Shown in pieces: positions 1 through 5,200 of a stretch of 7,669 nt of DNA. The DNA is from Nitrososphaerota archaeon. GTDB taxonomy: Archaea > Thermoproteota > Nitrososphaeria > Nitrososphaerales > JAHFOH01. A program made the translations under genes and the position numbers. Location: assembly GCA_023266955.1 (NCBI GenBank), contig JAHFOH010000057.1, forward strand, positions 1-7,669, in the 5' to 3' direction. Numbering within the stretch: the stretch's first letter is position 1; each line of letters opens with the position of its first letter. The notes under the pieces were generated by a model. It was not told the DNA's origin. It made no database searches and saw nothing but the letters and a program-made list of their open reading frames with translations.

Positions 1-93
1 AGAAGAAATAGCCTATTTTCCCAATTTACCTCTGCATTTCGCTCTAAACGACTGAACACAAGTATCTGAAGAAAAGGCGGATACGTGGAAAAC

Positions 94-124
94 CTGCGAA
101 AATTTTTTAATTTTTTTTTCGCAG
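94..124 (+). terminator. T-rich hairpin, possible terminator for plus-strand transcription
   Basis: A perfect 9-bp inverted repeat (CTGCGAAAA at 94-102, TTTTCGCAG at 116-124) encloses a T-rich loop. On the plus strand it has T6 at 103-108 and T9 at 111-119. Archaeal RNA polymerase terminates mainly on T-runs in the non-template strand, so transcripts entering from the left would probably stop here. On the minus strand the same element is mostly A and should be weaker. Nothing else convincing is seen in bases 1-227. A plus-strand gene ending just left of the window would explain the site but is not demonstrated. Confidence 0.4.
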
Positions 125-196
125 AAGTCGAGTCCACAAAGCGCAAGACAGCCAAGCTTCTCGCCGATAAAGCTCTGCGGAGATATATTTGGCATT

Positions 197-201
197 AAAA
201 A
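197..201 (-). terminator. short T5 tract after the ECF-like gene
   Basis: On the minus strand a T5 run lies about 27 bases past the stop codon of the membrane-protein gene at 228. Short T-runs in this position are typical of archaeal terminators, but five Ts alone is weak evidence. Confidence 0.25.
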
Positions 202-227
202 GTATCATCAGAGCATTGAAGGTAAGC

Positions 228-971
228 CTAGACTACTAACTTTGACCGCCGTAGGGTTGAGATCAAAGGAACTCCAATCAGCGCAGATACAACTATGATC
301 ACTCCTCTTTCGATAGGATAGAGCCAAAAAATCGCACTCCAAAAGACACGAAAACTGTCCAAATCGAGACTCCCAAGCACATTTCCGAAAAGCACTTCAG
401 TCAATAATCCCCCCATCAGATGCTGGCCGAGCGTTCCCACACTGGTCAATATGGCCAGCGCTGCAGTAAGGTGAATAGCCGATCCTGATTTCAACCATAC
501 AGAGGCCCTCTTCGAAAGCGGCGAGAGTAGAATGAGGAACCCTATAGCGTGCATCCAATTGAAGGGGACCATTATCCCAGCGACGAGAACAAATCTCAAC
601 GTATACGGGTGAACAACGAAGAGAACTAGCAGAGTTCCGTAAATGACCGCAGAAGGAATTCTTCTCTCCCTAATCAGCAGGCCCACTAGAAGAGCGTTGA
701 CGGCAGCAGGAAGAAAATCCAATCCGGTGAAAATTAGAGCCTTTCCCAGTACAGCCCCGAGAAAGGTTCCTATGATGATGGAGAATACTCCAAGGCTTGG
801 TCCAAGAAGAACGCCTAGCAGCGATGCGACAACGTCGGAGAGGGAAAAGGTCGCCCTTGGCACTATCATAGGAAATATGGGAATAATGCGCAGTAGTGCA
901 TACAACACTGCGCTTACTGATACGAGAGCAATCCTCTGACTACGAGTAGCGACTAGCTTCGATGAAAGCAA
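228..971 (-). CDS. ECF-transporter S-component-like membrane protein
   Basis: A 247-residue, very hydrophobic protein with about six likely membrane segments, roughly residues 13-35, 44-76, 85-100, 108-135, 137-150 plus 165-190, and 208-240. It resembles the substrate-binding (S) subunit of energy-coupling-factor vitamin transporters. The first helix contains AVLYA (21-25), an AxxxA pattern known in S components to contact the T subunit, and helix 2 is rich in small residues (SLLGVLLGPSLG). The substrate cannot be told, and no A or T subunit lies in the window, so it would share them or act alone. The start is a TTG. An AT-rich TATA-like box centred 32 bases upstream supports a nearly leaderless transcript beginning there. 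The frame stays open upstream but has no ATG. Another kind of small polytopic membrane protein remains possible. Confidence 0.7.
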   Translation of the reverse strand: MLSSKLVATRSQRIALVSVSAVLYALLRIIPIFPMIVPRATFSLSDVVASLLGVLLGPSLGVFSIIIGTFLGAVLGKALIFTGLDFLPAAVNALLVGLLIRERRIPSAVIYGTLLVLFVVHPYTLRFVLVAGIMVPFNWMHAIGFLILLSPLSKRASVWLKSGSAIHLTAALAILTSVGTLGQHLMGGLLTEVLFGNVLGSLDLDSFRVFWSAIFWLYPIERGVIIVVSALIGVPLISTLRRSKLVV

Positions 972-998
972 CTAGCGATCAAAAGATACTCGATGCTG

Positions 999-1007
999 AA
1001 TAATAAT
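999..1007 (-). promoter_or_regulatory. TATA-like box for the ECF-like gene
   Basis: The minus strand reads ATTATTATT, centred about 32 bases before the TTG start at 971. With the usual archaeal 26-base TATA-to-start-site distance, transcription would begin about 6 bases before the codon. Called by eye. Confidence 0.35.
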
Positions 1008-1098
1008 GTGTTGACAGTCACAGGTACTCGCCGGGTAAGGTAGGAATCACAGCAACATATTGAACCAATTGAATGGGAGCGAGCTCCAAATTGACTAC

Positions 1099-2271
1099 CT
1101 AAGCAATCTTAGCTTTTTCCCTTAGAATGGAAGTCAAATCTGGCAAAGCCAGGGAGCCTAAGAGCCGAGTCACCCTCTTCAATCCCAGCAATCTCAGCAA
1201 GGAACCCAAGTGGAAGTCGAAGTCGCCTTTCTCAGCTATTTCTTCACCCAAACCTGAATCCAAAGCTGCCTTGAAAATCAGCTCCAGCCTCCTGTTGTCA
1301 AGTTTACCAAGTATATTGCGAAGAACCAAGGAGGATCGAAACTCTCGTCCAAACACACGCCTCCAGCCGACCTCATACTCTCGCAGTGATGAAAGTTCTC
1401 CCGTGGAGAGGCAATTCACCACAGCCCTACCTGCTAGAAGACCTCCGAGTCCTGCGGAGTAAATCCCTCCACCTGTCGTGGGCTTTGTCTGCCCAGCCGC
1501 CTCGCCAACAATTATTTCACGTCCAATACCAAAGCGGTCTAGTGGTCCCGAAGTCACGATTGGACCTGCAACTTTGCTGATGACTTGTGCCCGTTTTTCC
1601 TGCACGAATTTATCGAGCAACTTGAATGCGTTTATTCCGTCTCCAGCTGCCCCAACTTTTGCCAACTCTTCGTTAATGGGTATTACCCATTTGAAGAATG
1701 AGGGAGTTGCGTCGTTGTCAAAGTAGAGTTCCACCGCATCCCTGTCGAACCAAGAACCCCGCAGCACATACTTGCCACCCTGCAACGCACCTCTCCTTCT
1801 GACGGATACAAGTGATGAATAGCCCCTCGCATCAATAGCCAGAGACCCCTCTGCTCTTCCGAACTTGCCTTGATAGATGACCCCATCTCCCCTAATCTCT
1901 CTCTTTTGGACCCGGCTACCAGTCCTAACAATAGCGCCTGCCTTTGATGCCTGATCTGCCACTGTCCTGTCGAATTCCTTGCGATTCATCACAATCACTT
2001 TTTGCTTCGTAGCATTCACCTCCAAACAAAGCCCGCCAGGGGAATAGAGCAAAGCCCTCCTGACGGAATTCTGCACGACATTAGAGTCCAGCGGGACTTG
2101 GAGGTCAGCTACTCCCTTAACACTAACCAGACCGTCACATTTCTCAGGAAAGCCTATTTCGGAGTCCTCTTCAAAGACTCCCACAGTTAATCCCCTATTT
2201 GATATCTCTCTGGCCGCGAGCAGTCCAGATACACTGCCTCCAGCGATCAAAACATCATACGATTCAGTCAG
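1099..2271 (-). CDS. geranylgeranyl reductase family flavoprotein
   Basis: A FAD-dependent oxidoreductase of the geranylgeranyl reductase family, which in archaea saturates the isoprenoid chains of membrane lipids. Counting from the TTG at 2250 (residue 1), the dinucleotide-binding motif is IAGGSVSG (2-9). The family's cysteine motif is PEKCDGLVS (35-43, Cys38), the substrate-pocket W-x-x-P motif lies near 185-191 (FFKWVIP), and the second FAD motif is VGEAAGQTKPTTGGG (248-262), with Glu where Asp is usual. Length fits the family (about 390-400). The upstream in-frame codons read TESYDV, completing a canonical first beta strand (YDVLIAGG), so I place the start at the CTG at 2271. No ATG or GTG is available before the in-frame stop at 2304. 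The conservative alternative is TTG at 2250. Exact substrate (archaeal phospholipid, quinone or other) is inferred only. Confidence 0.88.
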   Translation of the reverse strand: MTESYDVLIAGGSVSGLLAAREISNRGLTVGVFEEDSEIGFPEKCDGLVSVKGVADLQVPLDSNVVQNSVRRALLYSPGGLCLEVNATKQKVIVMNRKEFDRTVADQASKAGAIVRTGSRVQKREIRGDGVIYQGKFGRAEGSLAIDARGYSSLVSVRRRGALQGGKYVLRGSWFDRDAVELYFDNDATPSFFKWVIPINEELAKVGAAGDGINAFKLLDKFVQEKRAQVISKVAGPIVTSGPLDRFGIGREIIVGEAAGQTKPTTGGGIYSAGLGGLLAGRAVVNCLSTGELSSLREYEVGWRRVFGREFRSSLVLRNILGKLDNRRLELIFKAALDSGLGEEIAEKGDFDFHLGSLLRLLGLKRVTRLLGSLALPDLTSILREKAKIA

Positions 2272-2300
2272 ACTAGACCGAAATCTGACATAATCAGATG

Positions 2301-2309
2301 ATTATTAAT
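2301..2309 (-). promoter_or_regulatory. TATA-like box for the geranylgeranyl reductase gene
   Basis: The minus strand reads ATTAATAAT, centred about 34 bases before the CTG at 2271 but 55 before the TTG at 2250. The spacing matches that of other genes here only if CTG is the start. A second weaker AT-rich stretch (GATTATG near 2289-2295) would suit the TTG, so the box does not settle the question alone. Confidence 0.35.
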
Positions 2310-2374
2310 CTCTGGCCGGAAATCCCTTAGCTAATTTGAATCTCGTTGCGCTAGTTTACACTGTTCCCTAGGAT

Positions 2375-2399
2375 TCCCGTCTCTAGTTACGGAACGGGA
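2375..2399. other. small inverted repeat in intergenic DNA
   Basis: TCCCGT (2375-2380) and ACGGGA (2394-2399) form a 6-bp stem with a 13-base loop. CCGT/ACGG (2377-2380 and 2389-2392) offers a competing shorter pairing. It lies just past the stop of the minus-strand ORF at 2409, where a terminator or mRNA-end structure would be, but there is no T-run beside it. Otherwise bases 2310-2408 show nothing recognisable. Confidence 0.2.
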
Positions 2400-2408
2400 G
2401 GCTATGAG

Positions 2409-2774
2409 CTACTTGGAGTGCCTTCTTGAAGCCGTTGCACGGGACCTTTTATTACGCCTTGGTTTTGGATGCTTCTCCCCAACAGACTCCCTCTCCTCAA
2501 CAGGCTCCGTCTCATGAACAGGCTCAGAGCGGGCCCTCTCCCCTTGTTCAAAAAGAGGAAGAGTAGCAGGCGAGATATACTCGAACGGAGGGGGCGAAAA
2601 CGTGACAGAGGATTCGTGAGGAACTGCGAATACCTCGCTGACCGGTACCGGGTCAACTGGGGTGACTGTGGCTTCGGAAGAATTCTCCAAGGTGGATCCG
2701 GAAATCCAGGTGCGAATAGACTTGAATATTCCCATTAGGTTTTGAGGGCAACCACACTCGCTAAGAGAAAACAA
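2409..2774 (-). CDS. hypothetical low-complexity protein, possibly spurious
   Basis: I do not recognise this 121-residue ORF. The TTG at 2774 gives the longest form. The ATG at 2735, giving MGIFKSIRTWISG at the N-terminus, is a more natural start (108 residues). After that helix-like beginning the protein is rich in Val, Pro, Ser, Thr and Glu (TVTPVDPVPVSEV near 36-48), then carries three six-residue acidic repeats (EPVHET, EPVEER, ESVGEK, residues 84-101) and ends in a strongly basic tail (KPRRNKRSR, 104-112). This is the composition of a disordered protein. If real, it could bind nucleic acid or a partner through the tail. No convincing TATA-like box stands at the usual distance from either start, and overlapping frames are open too, so it may not be a gene. 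Confidence 0.35.
   Translation of the reverse strand: MFSLSECGCPQNLMGIFKSIRTWISGSTLENSSEATVTPVDPVPVSEVFAVPHESSVTFSPPPFEYISPATLPLFEQGERARSEPVHETEPVEERESVGEKHPKPRRNKRSRATASRRHSK
2472..2525 (-). repeat. three imperfect 18-bp tandem repeats
   Basis: Units at 2472-2489, 2490-2507 and 2508-2525 share the plus-strand core AACAGRCTC at their right ends and a CTC-rich left part. The 18-bp period is a multiple of three and encodes EPVHET, EPVEER and ESVGEK in the minus-strand ORF. This suggests duplication within a coding or formerly coding sequence. Confidence 0.6.
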
Positions 2775-2806
2775 GTCAAGATGTCTAGACTAAAAGCACA
2801 CAATGA

Positions 2807-3084
2807 GTTGAAAGCCTCCGAATAGAATATGAAACAGAAGAGGCGAGCAGAGCAGTAGAATTTCTCAGAATAATCACTCCTAGAAGAAGACGACCAGGAA
2901 GAATCCGTTTTCCGGAATGATAACTTTGAATGAGGGAAGCGTTGGAATAACGTTGAACTTTGCTTCGATGCGAATTCCTTTGGTTGACGCCCTCGCCTAC
3001 TTGAGACTCAGCAGAGACCCAATCGAAGTCGATTCAGAGAGCTCGGCTAGAGGCCTCGCTAGGATGTCTTCTACCGCAAGGTGA
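2807..3084 (+). pseudogene. broken Pcc1-like (KEOPS subunit) small gene across frames
   Basis: Two protein-like segments lie in different plus-strand frames. Frame A (2807-2920) reads ESLRIEYETEEASRAVEFLR and then runs to a TGA at 2918-2920, with no ATG, GTG or TTG start. Frame B (open from 2884, ATG at 2917, TGA at 3082-3084) contains NPFSGMITLNEGSVGITLNF and then PLVDALAYLRLSRDPIEV. Joined, they give the Pcc1 pattern: a beta strand and helix (IEYETEEASRAVEFLR), a middle loop, a strand (ITLNF) and a final helix with L-x-x-x-L-x-x-LRL. Pcc1 is the small dimerising subunit of the KEOPS complex that makes t6A in tRNA and is normally about 80 residues. TGA and ATG overlap as ATGA at 2917-2920, so two coupled small ORFs are an alternative. 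A pseudogene or sequencing indels are more likely. The match is from memory of the family, not a search. Confidence 0.35.
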
Positions 3085-3106
3085 TTTGCTTCGGTCGCCT
3101 TCTTAT

Positions 3107-3412
3107 CTAAGGCTGTATAGCTTCTGAGTCGAGCTGTTTCCTTACTGTAATGTAATCGTGAAGAAGAGTGGTACCCTTCTCCGTAAGCTCGTAGTGTTTC
3201 CTTCCGTCACCGCCATTCAGTATGACGAGCCCCCTAGAAATGAGAGACCTCAGGTAGTACTGCATTGCAGTCCATGAGAGATTTGCTCTATACATTATGT
3301 GCGTAGGTTTCGTGGCTCCCTCAGCTATCACCCGTAAAACGTCAACGCTGGTCTCTAGTTTTGATCTTCTCAGCGAGTCCCTCGGGCTTTCGATTGAAGT
3401 TAGGCTCTCCAA
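3107..3412 (-). CDS. small archaeal winged-helix transcriptional regulator
   Basis: A 101-residue single-domain DNA-binding protein. Residues 15-90 form a winged helix of the type abundant in Thermoproteota (HTH_45/ArnR1-like). The pattern is a first helix (SKLETSVDVLRVIAEGATKP, 17-36), IMYRANLSW (39-47) leading into recognition helix AMQYYLRSLISRGLV (49-63), then the wing with GRKHYELTEKG (70-80), and a closing helix. It probably binds DNA as a dimer and may repress or activate nearby genes. The start is a TTG: an in-frame stop lies 15 bases upstream (TAG, 3427-3425), and the first ATG falls inside the HTH. A TATA-like box CTTTATATC centred 29 bases upstream supports a leaderless transcript. 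It is divergent from the PadR gene, with 153 bases between, and shares an operator-like motif with it. Its target is unknown. Confidence 0.82.
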   Translation of the reverse strand: MESLTSIESPRDSLRRSKLETSVDVLRVIAEGATKPTHIMYRANLSWTAMQYYLRSLISRGLVILNGGDGRKHYELTEKGTTLLHDYITVRKQLDSEAIQP

Positions 3413-3429
3413 AGCTGGCCGATACTACT

Positions 3430-3441
3430 GATTTTCGATAT
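3430..3441 (-). promoter_or_regulatory. operator-like motif, copy in the winged-helix promoter
   Basis: The minus strand reads ATATCGAAAATC, overlapping the end of the TATA box. It matches 11 of 12 bases of ATATCGAAAGTC in the divergent PadR promoter. Binding here would block TBP or polymerase, as expected for repression. The binding protein is not identified, but the PadR and winged-helix products are the obvious candidates. Confidence 0.4.
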
Positions 3442-3445
3442 AAAG
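3438..3445 (-). promoter_or_regulatory. TATA box of the winged-helix regulator gene
   Basis: The minus strand reads CTTTATAT followed by CGA. It is centred about 29 bases before the TTG start, so transcription should begin within a few bases of the codon. This is the clearest TATA-like box on the minus strand of the window. Confidence 0.6.
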
Positions 3446-3527
3446 CGTTGTGGATTCATACCATAGTCCAGAGCTCTATTACTTACCGGCCCTCTGAACT
3501 TATGCTCTCTTGAGATGTAGGGAAACA

Positions 3528-3534
3528 CTTATAT
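3528..3534 (+). promoter_or_regulatory. TATA box of the PadR-fusion gene
   Basis: CTTATAT is preceded by GGGAAACA, which could serve as the purine-rich BRE. It is centred about 34 bases before the ATG at 3566, giving a short leader of around 8-9 bases. Confidence 0.55.
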
Positions 3535-3551
3535 CGATAATATCGAAAGTC
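3534..3551 (+). promoter_or_regulatory. inverted-repeat operator between TATA box and start of PadR-fusion gene
   Basis: TCGATA (3534-3539) and TATCGA (3541-3546) form a perfect 6-bp inverted repeat around one A, directly after the TATA box. The right half continues as ATATCGAAAGTC (3540-3551), the motif also found in the divergent winged-helix promoter. A dimeric winged-helix protein bound here would sit over the transcription start region, the classic place for autorepression in archaea. Confidence 0.5.
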
Positions 3552-3565
3552 GAACTCGTCACGTA

Positions 3566-4333
3566 ATGCTGAGGCTCAGCGAGACGGCCCTGCTCACAAG
3601 AACAGTCAATAGGATGGTAAGGGATCTCTTAGATGTCTTTATACTTTATACAGTGAATGGAGGCTCAAGGAGTGGATACGATGTCAAGAAGACTCTCGGA
3701 AAGCTCTTCGCCGTGAAGATAAGCTACGGAAGCTTGTACCCCCATTTACACTCCCTCGAACGCTCAGGCCTAATAGTTGGAGAATGGGTGCCTCATGCGA
3801 AGGCTAACTCTCTAAAGAAGAAGCAGTATTCGTTGACAGAACTGGGGAGAGCTAGTCTTCAAGCGAACGTGGAAGCCTTGTCCCGAATTTCCCTTACGCT
3901 CCAGCTAGAATTGGCAGGGGTTAAAAGGGAGATTGTGGCCAGGGAGATTGCTCCTCAACCCCTAAATTCCCTAGTGTCCCTTCTTAGATCAACGGGCTAT
4001 AAGGTCGAATCCAACGTATCACTTGAGGGTAAATCAGGAGCTCAACATGAAGTGGATGTATTCGCAGTTAAACGGGATGGGGATTTCGAACGCCGTCTCC
4101 TTTTCGGAATATCCCTCGCTGATTCGCCTATCGGAATAGGGGAAGTTACCCGCCTTTACACCCAGGGCTTCGATTTAGGCTCAACAGTCACGGTTCTGAT
4201 AACAGTGCCAGGGTTAACGGAGGATGCGAAAAGGCTTGCCTCCCTCTATGGAATGAAGGTAATTGAGACTGCTAGCGTGAGTGAGCTGATCGAAGGTAGA
4301 GTACTAGGCTTAGATGAACTGCTTGTTCATTAG
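3566..4333 (+). CDS. PadR-family regulator fused to a restriction-endonuclease-like domain
   Basis: A 255-residue, two-domain protein. Residues 17-97 are a PadR winged helix: DVFILYTVNGGSRSGYDVKK (23-42), recognition helix SYGSLYPHLHSLERSGLI (53-70), and the wing ending in KKKQYSLTELGR (84-95). A helix follows (98-126), usual for PadR dimerisation. Residues about 130-240 resemble the Mrr-like restriction-endonuclease fold found in many archaeal proteins: a helix and LLRSTGYKVE (139-148), then GKSGAQHEVDVFA (155-167), a strand LLFGISLA (178-185), and a helix plus VPGLTEDAKRLASLYGMKVI (214-233). Asp164 is present, but the expected E-x-K strand reads FGIS, so nuclease activity is unlikely and a sensing or DNA-contact role is inferred. 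The ATG start agrees with the TATA-like box. Convergent with the KaiC-like gene. It probably controls itself and perhaps the divergent regulator. Confidence 0.82.
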   Translation: MLRLSETALLTRTVNRMVRDLLDVFILYTVNGGSRSGYDVKKTLGKLFAVKISYGSLYPHLHSLERSGLIVGEWVPHAKANSLKKKQYSLTELGRASLQANVEALSRISLTLQLELAGVKREIVAREIAPQPLNSLVSLLRSTGYKVESNVSLEGKSGAQHEVDVFAVKRDGDFERRLLFGISLADSPIGIGEVTRLYTQGFDLGSTVTVLITVPGLTEDAKRLASLYGMKVIETASVSELIEGRVLGLDELLVH

Positions 4334-4374
4334 CTCTGTCTGAGACCCCTCACGCTTCATCTCGACCGTTGCTG

Positions 4375-4384
4375 TAAATTTTAA
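4375..4384. terminator. AT-rich tract between convergent genes
   Basis: TAAATTTTAA lies about midway between the stop of the PadR-fusion gene (4333) and that of the KaiC-like gene (4399). It offers four consecutive Ts on the plus strand and near-symmetry on the minus. A weak two-way terminator is possible. There is no other candidate in this 65-base gap. Confidence 0.25.
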
Positions 4385-4398
4385 CGCCCTGACGCCAG

Positions 4399-5148
4399 CT
4401 ACCGGAACACTGTTTCTCCGGGGTATACTTCTATTCCTTTTTCCGTTATTCTGTATGGTCTTGGCTGTGTGTCACAGGCTGTTTCCCGCATCTTTTCTAT
4501 CTGAAGCATCCTTGTAAATGAACCTCCCACACGTAAGGATTGAAGAACAATGACGCCATGAGCCAAGAACTCTTCCATCTCCAAGTTCCTTCTCAACCCC
4601 ACTGACTTTAATTCACTCGTCACGAGGCAAGTTGCTCCTGTGGTTACTAAGGCCCCCACCAAGTCGAAAATAGCTGCTCTTCTCTGTACCATATCAGGAT
4701 ACTGAAGCATTAACGAAGTAATCGAGTCAACAGTTATCCTGCTTGGCTTTAGCCTGGAGACCTCCCGGCTGATAGCTTGAGTCAGACTTAGCATTGAAAA
4801 ATCCTTCCTGTCTATAGCCACGTCTCCAACTTTTACCTTCTCCGGCAGAAGCCGTAGTGGTGTTGCATCGATAAATGAGATTATACCTTGGTTTTCGAGT
4901 CTCGTGAAATCCCATCCGAACAATCTCATCTCTCGATATAAGTGGACACGAGCCTCCTCTAAGCAGACGAACAAGCCTCTTTCGTTGCCTGTCTTGGCTC
5001 CGCTAACTAGGAATTGGCTTGCGAAGATCGTCTTCCCTGCTCCTGGCTCTCCCAGTAGGAGAATTACCCTCCCCCTTGGGAAGCCTCCACCAATCATTTC
5101 GTCAAGTCCTGGTATTCCGCTAGGGGCTCTATCAGTAGTGGTGGACAA
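4399..5148 (-). CDS. KaiC/RadA-like ATPase, single RecA domain
   Basis: A 249-residue cytoplasmic protein with one complete KaiC-type RecA domain. The N-terminal SGIPGLDEMIGGGFPRG (10-26) is the family signature. Walker A is GEPGAGKT (33-40), the catalytic glutamate pair is LEEA (63-66), and Walker B is RITVDS (137-142, Asp141). The C-terminal MLQIEKMRETACDTQPRPYR strand-loop region (214-233) ends with the usual ITEKGIEVYP. All ATP-binding residues are present, so it should bind and hydrolyse ATP. Single-domain archaeal KaiC homologues are signalling ATPases of mostly unknown targets, and there is no sign of a KaiA/KaiB clock. The start is TTG. The next upstream in-frame codons lead to a stop, and a short GGAG (5153-5156) sits four bases ahead. 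It is third in a same-strand run, 52 bases after the prenyltransferase. Confidence 0.87.
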   Translation of the reverse strand: MSTTTDRAPSGIPGLDEMIGGGFPRGRVILLLGEPGAGKTIFASQFLVSGAKTGNERGLFVCLEEARVHLYREMRLFGWDFTRLENQGIISFIDATPLRLLPEKVKVGDVAIDRKDFSMLSLTQAISREVSRLKPSRITVDSITSLMLQYPDMVQRRAAIFDLVGALVTTGATCLVTSELKSVGLRRNLEMEEFLAHGVIVLQSLRVGGSFTRMLQIEKMRETACDTQPRPYRITEKGIEVYPGETVFR

Positions 5149-5173
5149 ATTGCTCCGACGGCGTAGTTTTCAT
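5132..5173 (-). other. 13-codon ORF with strong ribosome-binding site overlapping the KaiC-like start
   Basis: An ATG at 5173 reads MKTTPSEQFVHHY and then stops, overlapping the beginning of the KaiC-like gene by 17 bases in another frame. It has the best Shine-Dalgarno sequence of the window (AGGAGGT, four bases before). It may be a leader peptide that couples translation to the ATPase, or the true N-terminus (MKTTPSEQF joined to STTTDRAPSG) separated by a one-base indel, or chance. Confidence 0.3.
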
Positions 5174-5177
5174 TTGT

Positions 5178-5190
5178 ACCTCCTATTTTA
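5178..5190 (-). promoter_or_regulatory. Shine-Dalgarno plus TATA-like stretch upstream of KaiC-like gene
   Basis: The minus strand reads TAAAATAGGAGGT. AGGAGGT (5184-5178) is a full Shine-Dalgarno for the ATG at 5173. The TAAAATA ahead of it is also 39 bases before the TTG at 5148, near the TATA spacing of other genes here. Which role is real decides whether the gene is read from its own promoter or from an upstream message. Confidence 0.35.
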
Positions 5191-5200
5191 CGCTAGTCCT

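Noticed and set aside
2..55. Plus-strand frame reading EEIAYFPNLPLHFALND to a stop at 53-55
   Set aside because: It could be the tail of a gene entering from the left, and the T-rich hairpin would fit, but 17 residues are too few to support a call.
13..195. 60-codon minus-strand ORF starting at ATG 195
   Set aside because: It runs through the T-rich hairpin, which supplies a run of Lys and Phe codons, and shows no domain pattern or promoter.
1127..1726. Several open plus-strand frames inside the reductase gene
   Set aside because: They are antisense shadows of a well-supported gene and have no family motifs.
2402..2738. Overlapping minus (2402-2656) and plus (2469-2738) ORFs, rich in Arg and Leu
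   Set aside because: Their composition looks like frame-shifted reading of the same repeat-bearing DNA, with no coherent domain.
2999..3170. Minus-strand frame running past the stop of the winged-helix gene, ending in ELSESTSIGSLLSLK
   Set aside because: It has no start codon of its own, and the winged-helix protein already has a normal length and end, so a frameshifted extension is not needed.
3566..4333. Restriction or defence function for the nuclease-like domain
   Set aside because: The catalytic E-x-K is absent and no methylase or helicase partner lies in the window.
4399..5148. Possible circadian-clock KaiC
   Set aside because: There is only one RecA domain and no KaiA or KaiB nearby. 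Single-domain KaiC homologues are widespread in archaea without a clock.
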